The notes under the pieces were generated by a model. The model was not told the DNA's origin, ran no database searches, and was given only the letters and a program-made list of their open reading frames with translations. From an uncultured Clostridia bacterium (lineage in GTDB: Bacteria > Bacillota > Clostridia > Christensenellales > Borkfalkiaceae), in contig CANRAR010000001.1 of NCBI GenBank assembly GCA_947628675.1, positions 124,001-188,000 on the forward strand: a stretch of 64,000 nt of DNA. The letters run 5' to 3'. Position 1 is the first letter of the stretch; every line of letters begins with the position of its first letter. Of this stretch, positions 9,757-20,398 are shown piece after piece. The translations under genes and the position numbers were made by a program.

Positions 9757-10584
9757 ATGGCTATCAAGAGATATAAACCCACGTCCGCCGCGCGCCGCCT
9801 CATGACGGTGCCCGCCTACGGCGAGATCTCCAAGGCGAAGCCCGAACGGGCGCTTCTCGAAGATCAGAGAAAGTCGGGCGGCAGAAACAGCGCGGGACGC
9901 ATCACCGTGCGCCACATCGGCGGCGGCAATAAGAGAAAGTACCGCATCATCGACTTCAAGAGGAATAAGGACGGCATCCCCGCGACGGTGAAGAGCATCC
10001 AATACGATCCCAACCGCAGCGCCAATATCGCCCTCCTCGTGTACGCAGACGGCGAAAAGCGCTACATCCTCGCGCCCGTCGGCCTCAACGTCGGCGACAA
10101 GGTGCAGAGCGGTGCGGGCTCGGATATCAAGGTGGGCAATGCGCTCGCCCTTGCGGATATCCCCGTCGGTACCATCGTGCACAACCTCGAAATGAAACCC
10201 GGCAGGGGCGGCCAGATCGCGCGCGCCGCGGGCATCTCGGCGCAGATCATGGCGAAAGAGGGCGCGTACGCGACCATCCGGATGCCCTCGGGCGAGATGC
10301 GGCTCATCCCCATCGGCTGCAAGGCGACGATCGGGCAGGTCGGCAACGTGGAGCACGAGATCATCCGCATCGGCAAGGCGGGCAAGACGCGCCACCTCGG
10401 CATCCGTCCCACCGTCCGCGGCTCTGTAATGAATCCCAACGACCACCCGCACGGCGGCGGCGAAGGCAAATCTCCCGTCGGCCACGCAGGGCCCGAGACC
10501 CCTTGGGGCAAGCCCGCGCTCGGCTACAAGACGAGAAAGAAGAAGAACCCGACGAGCAAATTCATCTTGAAGAGAATCAACTGA
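9757..10584 (+). CDS. rplB: Ribosomal protein L2
   Basis: [18 protein letters not shown]...[28 protein letters not shown]. Confidence 0.98.
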   Translation: MAIKRYKPTSAARRLMTVPAYGEISKAKPERALLEDQRKSGGRNSAGRITVRHIGGGNKRKYRIIDFKRNKDGIPATVKSIQYDPNRSANIALLVYADGEKRYILAPVGLNVGDKVQSGAGSDIKVGNALALADIPVGTIVHNLEMKPGRGGQIARAAGISAQIMAKEGAYATIRMPSGEMRLIPIGCKATIGQVGNVEHEIIRIGKAGKTRHLGIRPTVRGSVMNPNDHPHGGGEGKSPVGHAGPETPWGKPALGYKTRKKKNPTSKFILKRIN

Positions 10585-10599
10585 GGGAGGGAGTAAACA

Positions 10600-10878
10600 A
10601 TGTCAAGAAGTGTCAAGAAAGGGCCTTACGTAGAAGCCAAACTCCTGCAAAGGATCGAGGCGATGAACGAGGCCAACGAGAAAAAGGTACTCAAAACTTG
10701 GTCGAGAGCCTCGACGATCTTCCCTCAAATGGTCGGCCACACCATCGCCGTGTACGACGGCAGGAAGCACGTGCCCGTCTATATCACCGAAGATATGGTG
10801 GGCTGCAAACTCGGCGAATTCGCCCCCACGAGAACGTTCCGCGGGCACACGGCGAAGACGACGACGCCCGGCAAGTAA
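10600..10878 (+). CDS. rpsS: Ribosomal protein S19
   Basis: [19 protein letters not shown]...[21 protein letters not shown]. Confidence 0.98.
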   Translation: MSRSVKKGPYVEAKLLQRIEAMNEANEKKVLKTWSRASTIFPQMVGHTIAVYDGRKHVPVYITEDMVGCKLGEFAPTRTFRGHTAKTTTPGK

Positions 10879-10890
10879 GGAGGAGACGAA

Positions 10891-11292
10891 ATGGCAAGGA
10901 ATATGAAAGCAAAGGCCGAGCGGGTAGAGGAGCGGCGCGAAAAGCGCCCCTACGCGGTCGCAAAATACATCAGAGTTTCTCCCTATAAGGTGCGCACGGT
11001 GCTCGATCTTATCAGAGGCAAGTCGGTCGCGGAGGCGCAGGCCATCCTCGACAACCTCACGAACGGCGGCGCGGCGCCCACCAAAAAGGTACTCATGAGC
11101 GCGGTCGCAAACGCGGAGCACAACAAGGGCATGGACAGGGGCGACCTCTTCGTCGCCGAATGCTATGCGAACGGCGGCACGAGCCTCAAACGGATGCAGC
11201 CCGTCTCCAAGGGCAGAGGCCATGCGATTTTGAAGAGAACGAGCCACATCACGGTGATTCTTGACGTGAAGAAAGCGGAGGGAGAAATTTAA
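10891..11292 (+). CDS. rplV: Ribosomal protein L22
   Basis: [33 protein letters not shown]. Confidence 0.97.
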   Translation: MARNMKAKAERVEERREKRPYAVAKYIRVSPYKVRTVLDLIRGKSVAEAQAILDNLTNGGAAPTKKVLMSAVANAEHNKGMDRGDLFVAECYANGGTSLKRMQPVSKGRGHAILKRTSHITVILDVKKAEGEI

Positions 11293-11293
11293 C

Positions 11294-11953
11294 ATGGGTC
11301 AGAAAGTAAATCCCCACGGGTTGAGAGTAGGTGTTATTAAAGGTTGGGATACGCAGTGGTACGCCGATAAGAAGGAGTTCGCCGCCTATCTCAAAGAGGA
11401 CAACGACATCCGTACCTTCCTCAAAAAGAAATACTACGCGGCCGCTGTCTCGAAGATCCTCATCGAGCGCGCGGCGGGCAGAATTACCGTCACCATCTAC
11501 ACGGGCCGCCCCGGTGTGCTCATCGGCAAGGCGGGCGCGGAGATCGAGGTCATCAAGAAGGATCTCGGCAAGATCACCAAGGGCAAGCAGGTGATCGTCA
11601 ACGTCAACGAAGTGAGAAAGCCCGACGCCGACGCGCAACTCGTCGCCGAGAGCGTTGCGGCGCAACTCGAAAAGCGTATCGCGTTCAGAAGAGCCATCAA
11701 GCAGGCCATCGGGCGCACGATGCGCGCGGGCGTGAAGGGCGTCAAGATGCAGGTCTCGGGTCGTTTGGACGGCCGTGAGATCGCGGGGTGCGAGCACTAC
11801 CATGAGGGCTCCATTCCCCTTCAGACGCTGCGCGCCGACATCGAATACGGCTTTGCGGAGGCGCACACGACGTTCGGCATGATCGGCGTCAAGTGCTGGA
11901 TCTATAAGGGCGAAGTCCTGAAAGCCGCAAAGAAGGCGGAAGGAGGCAAATAA
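11294..11953 (+). CDS. rpsC: Ribosomal protein S3
   Basis: [29 protein letters not shown]. Confidence 0.98.
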   Translation: MGQKVNPHGLRVGVIKGWDTQWYADKKEFAAYLKEDNDIRTFLKKKYYAAAVSKILIERAAGRITVTIYTGRPGVLIGKAGAEIEVIKKDLGKITKGKQVIVNVNEVRKPDADAQLVAESVAAQLEKRIAFRRAIKQAIGRTMRAGVKGVKMQVSGRLDGREIAGCEHYHEGSIPLQTLRADIEYGFAEAHTTFGMIGVKCWIYKGEVLKAAKKAEGGK

Positions 11954-12402
11954 TGTTAATTCCCAAGAGAGTGAAGAGAAGAAAGCAGCACCGCGGCAGT
12001 TTGAAGGGCGCTGCTCATAAGGGAAATATCGTCGCGTATGGAGAGTACGGCCTCGTCGCCGAAGAGGCGGGCTGGATCAAGTCCAACCAGATCGAGGCGG
12101 CGCGTATCGCAATGACCCGTTTCATCAAGCGCGGCGGGCAAGTGTGGATCGACATCTTCCCCCACAAGCCCATCACGCGGCACCCCGCCGAAGCCCGTAT
12201 GGGTTCGGGCAAGGGCGGCGTCGAGTTTTGGGTCGCCGTCGTAAAGCCCGGCAGAGTGCTGTTTGAAATGGCGGGCGTCCCCGAGGACGTCGCGCGGGAG
12301 GCAATGCGTCTCGCGGCGCACAAACTCCCCGTGAAGTGCAAGTTTGTCAAGAAAGAGGCGGCTGTTCCCGCCGAAATCACGGCAGAAGGCGGTGAAGTCT
12401 GA
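11953..12402 (+). CDS. rplP: Ribosomal protein L16
   Basis: [34 protein letters not shown]. Confidence 0.98.
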   Translation: MLIPKRVKRRKQHRGSLKGAAHKGNIVAYGEYGLVAEEAGWIKSNQIEAARIAMTRFIKRGGQVWIDIFPHKPITRHPAEARMGSGKGGVEFWVAVVKPGRVLFEMAGVPEDVAREAMRLAAHKLPVKCKFVKKEAAVPAEITAEGGEV

Positions 12403-12593
12403 TGAAAAGCAATGAATTTAAGGGCATGACCGACGTAGAACTCGATAAGAAGCTCAAAGATCTCAAGAGCGAACTCTTCAACCTGCGGTTCCGCCATGCG
12501 AGCGGACAGCTGGAAAATCCCGTCTCCATCCGCCTGTGCAAGCGGGATATTGCGCGGGTAAACACAGAGATCCGCGCCCGTCAGGCGAAGTGA
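12402..12593 (+). CDS. rpmC: Ribosomal protein L29
   Basis: [40 protein letters not shown]. Confidence 0.97.
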   Translation: MKSNEFKGMTDVELDKKLKDLKSELFNLRFRHASGQLENPVSIRLCKRDIARVNTEIRARQAK

Positions 12594-12603
12594 GGAAAAG
12601 GCA

Positions 12604-12858
12604 ATGGAAAGAAATTTGAGAAAAGAGAGAGTCGGCATCGTAGTTTCCGACAAGATGGATAAGACGGTGGTCGTCGCCGTCACGGAGAAGCGCAAGCACC
12701 CCGTGTACAAGAAGACGATCACGCGCACCAACCGCTTCAAGGCGCACGACGAGGAGAACGAGTGCGGCGTGGGCGACACCGTGAGGATCGTCGAGACGCG
12801 CAAACTCTCCAAGGATAAGAACTGGCGCGTCGCCGAGATCGTCGAAAAGGCGAAGTAA
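12604..12858 (+). CDS. rpsQ: Ribosomal protein S17
   Basis: [47 protein letters not shown]. Confidence 0.97.
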   Translation: MERNLRKERVGIVVSDKMDKTVVVAVTEKRKHPVYKKTITRTNRFKAHDEENECGVGDTVRIVETRKLSKDKNWRVAEIVEKAK

Positions 12859-12871
12859 GGGGGACAAAAGA

Positions 12872-13240
12872 ATGATACAACCTCAAACGAGATTGAAAGT
12901 AGCCGACAACTCGGGCGCAAAGGAAATCATGTGCATCCGTGTGCTCGGCGGCAGTTTCAGAAGAACGGGCAACATCGGCGACGTCATCGTGGCGTCCGTC
13001 AAGACCGCGACCCCCGGCGGCGCCGTCAAGAAGGGCGAAGTCGTGAAGGCGGTCATCGTGAGAAGCGCGAAGGGCATCCGCCGTCCCGACGGCACCTACA
13101 TCCGCTTCGACGACAATGCGGCAGTCATCATCGACGCGCAGAAGCAGCCGAGAGGCACCCGTATCTTTGGGCCCATCGCAAGAGAACTGCGCGAAAAGGA
13201 CTATATGCGCATCATCTCCCTCGCACCCGAGGTTCTGTAA
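12872..13240 (+). CDS. rplN: Ribosomal protein L14
   Basis: [28 protein letters not shown]. Confidence 0.98.
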   Translation: MIQPQTRLKVADNSGAKEIMCIRVLGGSFRRTGNIGDVIVASVKTATPGGAVKKGEVVKAVIVRSAKGIRRPDGTYIRFDDNAAVIIDAQKQPRGTRIFGPIARELREKDYMRIISLAPEVL

Positions 13241-13252
13241 GGAGGCGCCGCA

Positions 13253-13690
13253 ATGAAGATCAAAGTCAACGATAACGTGCTCGTCATTACGGGCAAATAC
13301 AAGGGCAAAGAGGGCAAGGTCCTGAAGACCGACCCCACGGCGGGAAAGGTCATCGTCGAGGGCGTGAACATCGTCCACAAGCACGAGAAGGCGAGAAAGG
13401 CCAACGATACGAGCCGCATCATCACCGAGGAAGCGCCCATCGACGTGAGCAACGTGGAACTCGTCTGCGACAAGTGCGGCAAGCCCACCCGCGTGGGACA
13501 CGCCTTTGTGGAAGGTAAGAAGGTCCGCGTGTGCAAGAAGTGCGGCGCGGTGCTCGACAAGGCGTACGTGAAGAAGGCGAAGAAGGCCGCCGCCGAAGAG
13601 GCGAAGGCAGAGGCGCCCAAGAAGCGTACGAGAAAGCGCACCCAGAAGGCGGAAGCGCCCGAGGGCGAAACGCAGGAAACGCAAGAGTAA
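13253..13690 (+). CDS. rplX: Ribosomal protein L24 with C-terminal K/A/E-rich tail
   Basis: MKIKVNDNVLVITGKYKGKEGKVLKTDPTAGKVIVEGVNIVHKH; extra CxxC pairs and low-complexity tail. Confidence 0.95.
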   Translation: MKIKVNDNVLVITGKYKGKEGKVLKTDPTAGKVIVEGVNIVHKHEKARKANDTSRIITEEAPIDVSNVELVCDKCGKPTRVGHAFVEGKKVRVCKKCGAVLDKAYVKKAKKAAAEEAKAEAPKKRTRKRTQKAEAPEGETQETQE

Positions 13691-13708
13691 CGGAGCGGAG
13701 GAAAGAAA

Positions 13709-14293
13709 ATGGCAGAGAAAAAAGCAGAAAAGAAAGTCGCCGCTCCCACGGAGCCGAGCAGAGTGAAGGTGCTGTACGAACAGGAAGTTGTGCCCTACCT
13801 CATCAAGAAATTCGGCTATACCTCCGTGATGCAAGTCCCCAAGATCGAGAAGATCGTCATCAACACGGGACTTGGCGACATCAAGGATAACCAAAAGTCG
13901 ATGCAGACGGTGGAAAAGGAACTCGCCCTCATCACGGGGCAGAAGCCCATCTACCGCAAGGCTACCAAATCGGTCGCAAACTTCAAGCTCCGCGAGGGCA
14001 TGAACATCGGCCTCAAAGTGACGCTCCGCGGCAGGAAGATGTACGACTTCTATGATAAGCTCGTCTCCATCGCCCTTCCCCGCGTCCGCGATTTCCGCGG
14101 CGTCTCCGCGACGGCGTTCGACGGCAGAGGCAACTACGCGCTGGGGCTCAAAGAGCAACTCATCTTCCCCGAGATCACCTACGATCAGGTGGAGAAGATC
14201 CGCGGCATGGACGTCGTCATCGTCACGACCGCCAAGACGGATGAGGAAGCGAGAGAACTGCTCCGTTGCCTCGGAATGCCCTTCAAGAAGTGA
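13709..14293 (+). CDS. rplE: Ribosomal protein L5
   Basis: [19 protein letters not shown]...[32 protein letters not shown]. Confidence 0.97.
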   Translation: MAEKKAEKKVAAPTEPSRVKVLYEQEVVPYLIKKFGYTSVMQVPKIEKIVINTGLGDIKDNQKSMQTVEKELALITGQKPIYRKATKSVANFKLREGMNIGLKVTLRGRKMYDFYDKLVSIALPRVRDFRGVSATAFDGRGNYALGLKEQLIFPEITYDQVEKIRGMDVVIVTTAKTDEEARELLRCLGMPFKK

Positions 14294-14303
14294 GGAAGAA
14301 GAT

Positions 14304-14489
14304 ATGGCAAAGAAATCAATGATCAACAAGCAGCAGAAAACGCCCAAGTTCTCGACGAGAGCATACACCCGTTGCTCCATCTGCGGGCGTCCCCACGCGG
14401 TTTTGAGGAAGTACGGCGTCTGCCGTATCTGCTTCCGCAACCTTGCGTACAAGGGGCAGATCCCCGGCGTGAAGAAGTCGAGCTGGTAA
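14304..14489 (+). CDS. rpsZ: Ribosomal protein S14, zinc-binding type Z
   Basis: 61 aa from ATG 14304; [38 protein letters not shown]. Confidence 0.95.
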   Translation: MAKKSMINKQQKTPKFSTRAYTRCSICGRPHAVLRKYGVCRICFRNLAYKGQIPGVKKSSW

Positions 14490-14500
14490 GGAGGCAAGAG

Positions 14501-14893
14501 ATGACAGATCCCATCGCAGATATGCTCACAAGAATCAGAAACGCGCTCGCGGTCAGAAAGGATACGGTCGAGATCCCCAATTCCAACATGAAGAAGGCGA
14601 TCGCGGACATCCTTCTTGCCGAGGGCTACGTGAAGGACGTAAAACTCGTCCCCGATGAATTCAACGGCAAACTCGTCGTCACGCTCAAATACACGGCGGA
14701 GGGCACGTCGGTCATCGGAGGCTTGAAGCGCGTCTCCAAGCCCGGCCTGCGCACATACAGCGGCGCGCAGACGATGCCCAAAGTTTTGGGCGGCTACGGC
14801 ATTGCCATCGTCTCCACCAACAAGGGCATCATGACGGATAAGCAGGCGAAGGCCGCGAATGTCGGCGGCGAAGTGCTCTGCTACGTCTATTAA
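14501..14893 (+). CDS. rpsH: Ribosomal protein S8
   Basis: MTDPIADMLTRIRNALAVRKDTVEIPNSNMKKAIADIL; ATG 14501 preceded by ggaggcaagag. Confidence 0.97.
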   Translation: MTDPIADMLTRIRNALAVRKDTVEIPNSNMKKAIADILLAEGYVKDVKLVPDEFNGKLVVTLKYTAEGTSVIGGLKRVSKPGLRTYSGAQTMPKVLGGYGIAIVSTNKGIMTDKQAKAANVGGEVLCYVY

Positions 14894-14905
14894 GGAGGGA
14901 CGGCT

Positions 14906-15454
14906 ATGTCGAGAATCGGTAAGAAAGTCATCGCTGTTCCCGCGGGCGTCTCCGTGGATTTCGCGGAAGGCGTCGTCACCGTCAAGGGGCCTAAGGGACA
15001 GCTCACAAGAGAGATCAAAGGCAACATCGATATCAAGCACGAGGGTGCGGATATGCACGTCCTCGCGCTCGACGAGACCAAGGAGACCAACGCTCTGCAC
15101 GGGCTCTACCGCGCGCTCATCGCCGACATGGTGAAGGGCGTCTCCGAGGGCTTCACGAAGGGGCTCGAAGTCAAGGGCGTCGGCTGGAAGGCGGCGATGA
15201 ACGGCAATAAACTCGTTCTCAACGTCGGCTTCTCGCATCCCATCGAGTTCGTCCAGCCCGAGGGCATCAAGATAGAGTGCCCCACGCAGACGGAGATCAC
15301 CGTCTCGGGCATCGACAAGGTGCAGGTAGGCCAAGTTGCGGCGGATCTTCGTTCCATCCGCAAGCCCGAGCCCTACCACGGCTACGGCATCCGCTACAAG
15401 GGCGAGCACGTCGAGCACAAGGAAGGCAAGACCTCCGGCAAAGGCAAGAAGTAA
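14906..15454 (+). CDS. rplF: Ribosomal protein L6
   Basis: MSRIGKKVIAVPAGVSVDFAEGVVTVKGPKGQL. Confidence 0.97.
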   Translation: MSRIGKKVIAVPAGVSVDFAEGVVTVKGPKGQLTREIKGNIDIKHEGADMHVLALDETKETNALHGLYRALIADMVKGVSEGFTKGLEVKGVGWKAAMNGNKLVLNVGFSHPIEFVQPEGIKIECPTQTEITVSGIDKVQVGQVAADLRSIRKPEPYHGYGIRYKGEHVEHKEGKTSGKGKK

Positions 15455-15466
15455 GGGAGGGGAGAA

Positions 15467-15835
15467 ATGATAACGAAAATCGATAAGAACGAGGTAAGGC
15501 AGCGCCGCCATGCGCGAGTCCGCAAGACGGTATCGGGTACGCCCGAATGCCCCCGCCTCTCCGTTTACAGGAGCACCAAGAACATCTACGTCCAGTTCAT
15601 CGATGACGTGAACGGCGTGACCATCGCCTCCGCTTCCACCCTCGAAAAGGGCGTCAAGGAGGAGATCGCGGGCAAGACCAAGACGGACGCCGCCAAGATC
15701 GTCGGCAAAATTGCGGGCGAGAGAGCCAAGGAAAAGGGCGTCGAGACGGTCGTGTTCGACCGCGGCGGCTATCACTACACGGGGCGCGTTCAGGCGCTTG
15801 CGGACGGCGCACGGGAAGCCGGACTGAATTTTTAA
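15467..15835 (+). CDS. rplR: Ribosomal protein L18
   Basis: [35 protein letters not shown]. Confidence 0.97.
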   Translation: MITKIDKNEVRQRRHARVRKTVSGTPECPRLSVYRSTKNIYVQFIDDVNGVTIASASTLEKGVKEEIAGKTKTDAAKIVGKIAGERAKEKGVETVVFDRGGYHYTGRVQALADGAREAGLNF

Positions 15836-15847
15836 GGAGAAGCGGGT

Positions 15848-16366
15848 ATGGCAAGAGAACAAAGACCTCAGAGAAGGCAGGAACAGGACGACGGCCTCAT
15901 CAAGAAGACCATCGGCATCAACCGCGTATCCAAGACGGTCAAGGGCGGCAAGAATATGCGCTTTGCGGCGCTCGTCGTCGTCGGTGACGGCAACGGCAAG
16001 GTAGGCTACGGCCAAGGCAAGAGCAAGGAAGTCCCCGAGGCCATCGAAAAGGCGACGCAGGCGGCGAAGAAGAACATGATAAGCGTCGCCGTCGTCGATA
16101 CGACCATTCCCCACGAAGTGCTCGGCAAGTTCGGCAAGGGTGCAGTGTTGATGCTCCCCGCCGCACAAGGTACGGGCGTCATCGCGGGCGGGCCCGTCCG
16201 TGCCGTCATGGAGGCCGCGGGCATCAAGAACATCAGAACCAAATCCCACGGTACGCAGAACCCCGTCAACTGCATCAAGGCGACCATCGCGGGGCTCGCC
16301 GAGCTCAAGACGGCGGAGGAGATCGCGGCGCTCCGCGGCAAGACCGTCGAAGAGATCGTAGGGTAA
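15848..16366 (+). CDS. rpsE: Ribosomal protein S5
   Basis: [40 protein letters not shown]. Confidence 0.97.
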   Translation: MAREQRPQRRQEQDDGLIKKTIGINRVSKTVKGGKNMRFAALVVVGDGNGKVGYGQGKSKEVPEAIEKATQAAKKNMISVAVVDTTIPHEVLGKFGKGAVLMLPAAQGTGVIAGGPVRAVMEAAGIKNIRTKSHGTQNPVNCIKATIAGLAELKTAEEIAALRGKTVEEIVG

Positions 16367-16376
16367 GGAGTACAGC

Positions 16377-16556
16377 ATGGCACAGATCAAAGTAACGCTC
16401 GTAAAGAGCACGAACGGCGAGGTGAAGTCGGTCAAGGCGACGGTAGCCGCGCTCGGTCTCAAAAAGATCAATTCGGAAAAGACCTTTGAAGATAGCCCCG
16501 CGTTGCAGGGGCAGTTGAAGAAGGTCGCCCACCTCATCAAGGTGGAGACCGTATAA
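16377..16556 (+). CDS. rpmD: Ribosomal protein L30
   Basis: 59 aa below the ORF-track cutoff: [62 protein letters not shown] aaggag. Confidence 0.93.
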   Translation: MAQIKVTLVKSTNGEVKSVKATVAALGLKKINSEKTFEDSPALQGQLKKVAHLIKVETV

Positions 16557-16567
16557 AGGAGAAAGCA

Positions 16568-17017
16568 ATGAGAATTGATACCATTTCTCCCGCAGAGGGA
16601 GCGAGAACGCCCGCAAAACGTTTGGGTCGCGGCATCGGCTCGGGGCTCGGCAAGACGAGCGGCAAGGGTCATAAGGGCCAGTGGGCGCGTTCGGGCGGCG
16701 GTGTCCGTCCCGGGTTCGAGGGCGGCCAGATGCCCCTCGCGCGCAGAGTTCCCAAGCGCGGCTTCCACAACAAGTGGGGCAGGGATTACGTCATCGTCAA
16801 TCTCAAAACGCTCAACGACCTTCCCGAGGGCACCGTGGTGGACTACGGCTACATCCTCGAGAACAAACTTGCGAAAGAAGTCAAAAACAACGTCGGGCTC
16901 AAAGTTTTGGGCGGCGGCGAACTCAACGTAAAGCTCACCGTGAAGGCGGCGAAATTCTCCGCCACCGCCAAGGAAGCCATCGAAAAGGCGGGCGGCACGG
17001 CGGAAGTCATCGAGTGA
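16568..17017 (+). CDS. rplO: Ribosomal protein L15
   Basis: [49 protein letters not shown]. Confidence 0.97.
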   Translation: MRIDTISPAEGARTPAKRLGRGIGSGLGKTSGKGHKGQWARSGGGVRPGFEGGQMPLARRVPKRGFHNKWGRDYVIVNLKTLNDLPEGTVVDYGYILENKLAKEVKNNVGLKVLGGGELNVKLTVKAAKFSATAKEAIEKAGGTAEVIE

Positions 17018-17051
17018 CCTTCTCGTTTCTCGGTGCAGAAAGGAGTGAACC

Positions 17052-18359
17052 ATGATCGAAACATTGAAAAACGCCTTTCGCAATAAGGACATCCGGAAGA
17101 AGATCTTCATCACGCTTGCGCTTCTTCTGGTGTTCCGTATCGGGTGCTATATCCCCGTCCCGGGCGTAAACAGGAGCGCGTTCGAAACCGCCATCACGGG
17201 CAACCAGTTCCTCGCCCTCATGAGCGGCATCACGGGCAACGCCCTGCAGAACGCCACGCTGTTCGCGCTCGGCATCGGGCCGTACATCAACGCGTCCATT
17301 ATCGTCCAACTCTTGACGGTGGGCATCCCCGCCTTGGAGCGGCTCTCCAAGCAGGGCGAAGAGGGGCAGAAGAAGATCACGCTCATCACGCGCATCATCA
17401 CCATCATTTTGGCGATCGTGCAGTCCATCGGCGTCATCGTGCTGTTTGCGAACAACCTCAACGGCGGCAACGGCATCAACACCGCGCTCTTCTTCGATTC
17501 CACGTGGCTTGCGGGCATCTACATGACCATCCTCTACACGGCGGGCGCCATGCTCGTCATGTGGCTGGGCGAGCGCATCACCGACTACGGCGTGGGCAAC
17601 GGCATCTCGATGATCATCTTCATCGGTATCCTCTCCACGGCGGGGCTCTCCATCCTCGGCAAGTTTGAGGACGTGTTCGCGGGCAACCTCGATGCGCTCC
17701 TCGAAGTGGGTCTCTTCATCGTACTCGCCATCCTCATCTTCTTTGCGATCACCTACGTCGATCTCGCAGAGAGAAGGATCCCCGTGCAGTACGCCAAGCA
17801 GGTACGCGGCACCAAGATGTATGGCGGGCAGTCCTCCGTCATTCCCATGAAGATCACGGGAAGCGGCGTCATGCCCCTCATTTTCTCGTTCGCCATCCTG
17901 TCCTTCCCCAACATGATCATGAGCCTCGTCCCCTCGTGGAGCGACGAGTTGCAGTGGTGGACGGAGCACTTCTCCAACGGCACCCCTTGGTACGTTTTGG
18001 TGCTCGCCGTGCTCATCTTCGTGTTCTCGTTCTTCTATGCACAGATCGAGTTCAACCCCGAGGACGTCTCCAAGCAGATCCAGCAGAACGGCGGCTTCAT
18101 CCAGGGCATCCGCCCGGGCAAGCCGACGGCGCAGTATCTCTCCAAGATCCACAAGCGCATCACGCTGTTCGGCGCCATCTTCCTGACGCTCGTCGCGTTC
18201 GTGCCCTCGCTCATCTTCAGTATCGCCACGAGCGACTCCACGCTGCTCTCGGCGTTCTCCACGACGGGTATCCTCATCGTCGTCTCGGTCGCGCTGGAAT
18301 TTGATAAGCAGTTGCAGTCGCAGATCATGATGAAGAACTACAAGGGGTTCTTGAAATAA
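17052..18359 (+). CDS. secY: Protein translocase subunit SecY
   Basis: FRIGCYIPVPGV...GIGPYINASIIVQLL...RRIPVQYAKQV. Confidence 0.97.
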   Translation: MIETLKNAFRNKDIRKKIFITLALLLVFRIGCYIPVPGVNRSAFETAITGNQFLALMSGITGNALQNATLFALGIGPYINASIIVQLLTVGIPALERLSKQGEEGQKKITLITRIITIILAIVQSIGVIVLFANNLNGGNGINTALFFDSTWLAGIYMTILYTAGAMLVMWLGERITDYGVGNGISMIIFIGILSTAGLSILGKFEDVFAGNLDALLEVGLFIVLAILIFFAITYVDLAERRIPVQYAKQVRGTKMYGGQSSVIPMKITGSGVMPLIFSFAILSFPNMIMSLVPSWSDELQWWTEHFSNGTPWYVLVLAVLIFVFSFFYAQIEFNPEDVSKQIQQNGGFIQGIRPGKPTAQYLSKIHKRITLFGAIFLTLVAFVPSLIFSIATSDSTLLSAFSTTGILIVVSVALEFDKQLQSQIMMKNYKGFLK

Positions 18360-18527
18360 TCGGCGAAACGCGTATAAGCGTCGCAATGCGGCGTTGCGCT
18401 ACGTTTTCCTTGCCCACGTACGCTTGAGTACGCGGGCTTCGGAAAGCCTCGCGCGCCTTGCCTTGCTCGCTTCTCCGCATTTTAACGGCAACCAAAGGGC
18501 ATTCGCCCCAAAAGAGAGGTCTTATAA

Positions 18528-19163
18528 ATGAAATTGATCCTTCTCGGCGCGCCCGGCGCAGGCAAGGGTACACAGGCGACCAAGATCGCAGAGCGCTATC
18601 ACGTGGTGCACATCTCCACGGGGGACATCTTCCGCGCCAACCTCAAAATGGGCACGGAGATCGGGCTTCTCGCCAAGTCCTATATGGATAAGGGCGAACT
18701 CGTCCCCGACAAGGTGACGTGCGACATCGTGAAGGATCGTCTCACGTGGGACGATTGCAAGAACGGCTATCTTCTCGATGGCTTCCCCCGCAACCTCTAT
18801 CAGGCGGAAGCGCTCGATACCTTCGCCACGATCGACGGCGTCGTCAACATCAACATCGACCACAAACTGCTCATGGATCGTCTGTGCGGCAGAAGGGTAT
18901 GCAGGGACTGCGGCGAAAGTTACCACGTCTCCACCCTCGGCGGCAGAACGACGTGCGAGCGCTGCGGCGGCGAGTTGTATCAGAGGAAGGACGATAACCC
19001 CGAAACGGTCGGCTCCCGCCTCGCGGTGTACAACGAGCAGACCGCGCCCCTCATCGACTACTACACCAAGAAGGGCATCATCCTGAACTTCACGGGAACC
19101 GAGGCGCCCGCCTCCGTCCTCTTCGAAGAGATCAAGGCGGTGCTCGATAAGTTCGACAAATAA
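18528..19163 (+). CDS. adk: Adenylate kinase
   Basis: MKLILLGAPGAGKGTQATKIAERYHVVHISTGD; zinc-type LID CRDCGE...CERCGGEL. Confidence 0.97.
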   Translation: MKLILLGAPGAGKGTQATKIAERYHVVHISTGDIFRANLKMGTEIGLLAKSYMDKGELVPDKVTCDIVKDRLTWDDCKNGYLLDGFPRNLYQAEALDTFATIDGVVNINIDHKLLMDRLCGRRVCRDCGESYHVSTLGGRTTCERCGGELYQRKDDNPETVGSRLAVYNEQTAPLIDYYTKKGIILNFTGTEAPASVLFEEIKAVLDKFDK

Positions 19164-19164
19164 C

Positions 19165-19908
19165 ATGATCCCCGTCAAGAGCGAAGAGGAGATCGACCTC
19201 CTCCGCGAGCCCTGCCGCATCGTGCGGGACTGCCTCGCCTTCGTCGGCGGGCACATCAGAGCCGGCATGACGACGAAGGAAGTGGATACCCTCGTCTACG
19301 ATTTCATCAAGGCGAGCGGTGCAGAGCCCTCCTGCCTCGGCTACTACGGATACCCCGCCTCGGCGTGTGTCTCCGTCAACGAGGTGGTGGTGCACGGCAT
19401 CCCCGATGGCCGCGTCCTCGAAGAGGGCGACATCGTCAGCGTAGACCTGTGCGCCTACAAGAACGGCTTCCACGGCGACGGCGCAAGAACCTTCCGCATC
19501 GGGCAAGTGAGCCCCGAAAAAGAAAAGCTCGTCCGCGTCACCGAGGAGTGCTTCTTCAAGGGCATCGAAGGGCTGAAGGCGGGCACCCCGCTCTACGACA
19601 TCGGCTACAAAGTGCAGCAACACGCCGAGAGCAACGGCCTCTCCGTCATCCGCGCCTACACGGGGCACGGCATCGGACGGGAGATGCACGAAGATCCCTC
19701 CGTGCTCAACTACGGCAGGAAGGGCACGGGGCCGCGTCTCCCCGCGAACTGCGTCATCTGCGTCGAGCCCATGATAGCCTTGGGCACGTGGAAAGTCAAG
19801 GTGCTCCCCGACGGCTGGACGGCCGTCATGCAGGACGGGAAGAGCGCCGCGCACTACGAAAACACCCTCGTCGTCCGCGAGGACGGCGTAGAGATCCTGA
19901 CATTATAA
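19165..19908 (+). CDS. map: Type I methionine aminopeptidase
   Basis: SVNEVVVHGIPDGRVLEEGDIVSVDLCAYKNGFHGDGARTF...YTGHGIGREMHEDP. Confidence 0.97.
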   Translation: MIPVKSEEEIDLLREPCRIVRDCLAFVGGHIRAGMTTKEVDTLVYDFIKASGAEPSCLGYYGYPASACVSVNEVVVHGIPDGRVLEEGDIVSVDLCAYKNGFHGDGARTFRIGQVSPEKEKLVRVTEECFFKGIEGLKAGTPLYDIGYKVQQHAESNGLSVIRAYTGHGIGREMHEDPSVLNYGRKGTGPRLPANCVICVEPMIALGTWKVKVLPDGWTAVMQDGKSAAHYENTLVVREDGVEILTL

Positions 19909-19917
19909 GGAGAATGT

Positions 19918-20139
19918 ATGTCGAAAGACGACGTCATCGAAGCCGAGGGCAGGGTCATTGAAGCCCTCCCCAACGCAACGTTCAAGGTAAAACTTTCCAA
20001 CGGTCACGTCATCACGGCGTATATCTCGGGAAAGCTCCGCATGAACTACATCCGCATCATCGAAGGCGACGCGGTGAAACTCGAAATGAGCCCCTACGAT
20101 CTCACCAAGGGGCGCATCACCTGGCGGTCGAAGAACTGA
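19918..20139 (+). CDS. infA: Translation initiation factor IF-1
   Basis: [51 protein letters not shown]. Confidence 0.96.
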   Translation: MSKDDVIEAEGRVIEALPNATFKVKLSNGHVITAYISGKLRMNYIRIIEGDAVKLEMSPYDLTKGRITWRSKN

Positions 20140-20148
20140 CCGCGTACC

Positions 20149-20217
20149 CCACGGCGTCATTGCCCGTTCCCCACGGCGCATCGCCCGAACTCCCACGGCA
20201 TTCTCGCCCCCGTCTAT
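20149..20217 (+). repeat. Degenerate ~22-bp tandem repeat, 3 units, downstream of infA
   Basis: ccccacggcgtcattgcccgtt / ccccacggcgcatcgcccgaact / cccacggcattctcgcccc. Confidence 0.6.
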
Positions 20218-20222
20218 TCTAC

Positions 20223-20292
20223 CGCGTCATTCTGAACCCCCTTGCGGGGTGAAGAATCCCGACCAACGAAGTCCGACCCAACCAACTCCCCC
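20223..20292 (+). repeat. Dispersed hairpin element, copy 1
   Basis: cgcgtcATTCTGAaccccCTTGCggggtGAAGAATcccgaccaacgaagtccgacccaacc. Confidence 0.8.
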
Positions 20293-20329
20293 GCGCCCGT
20301 TCTCCGCGCACCGCTCCCCCTCGGAGCCC

Positions 20330-20398
20330 CGCGTCATTCTGAACCCCCTTGCGGGGTGAAGAATCCCGACCAACGAAGTCCGATCCAACCGACTCCCC
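20330..20398 (+). repeat. Dispersed hairpin element, copy 2
   Basis: Near-identical to copy 1 (cgcgtcattctgaaccccc...gaccaacgaagtccgatccaaccgactccccc). Confidence 0.8.

Noticed and set aside
12737-17113. 1458-aa ORF antisense to rpsQ-rplO
   Set aside because: Shadow ORF caused by GC-rich codon bias opposite 14 well-recognised ribosomal protein genes; amino acid composition is D/R/L/H/A-rich and shows no domain.
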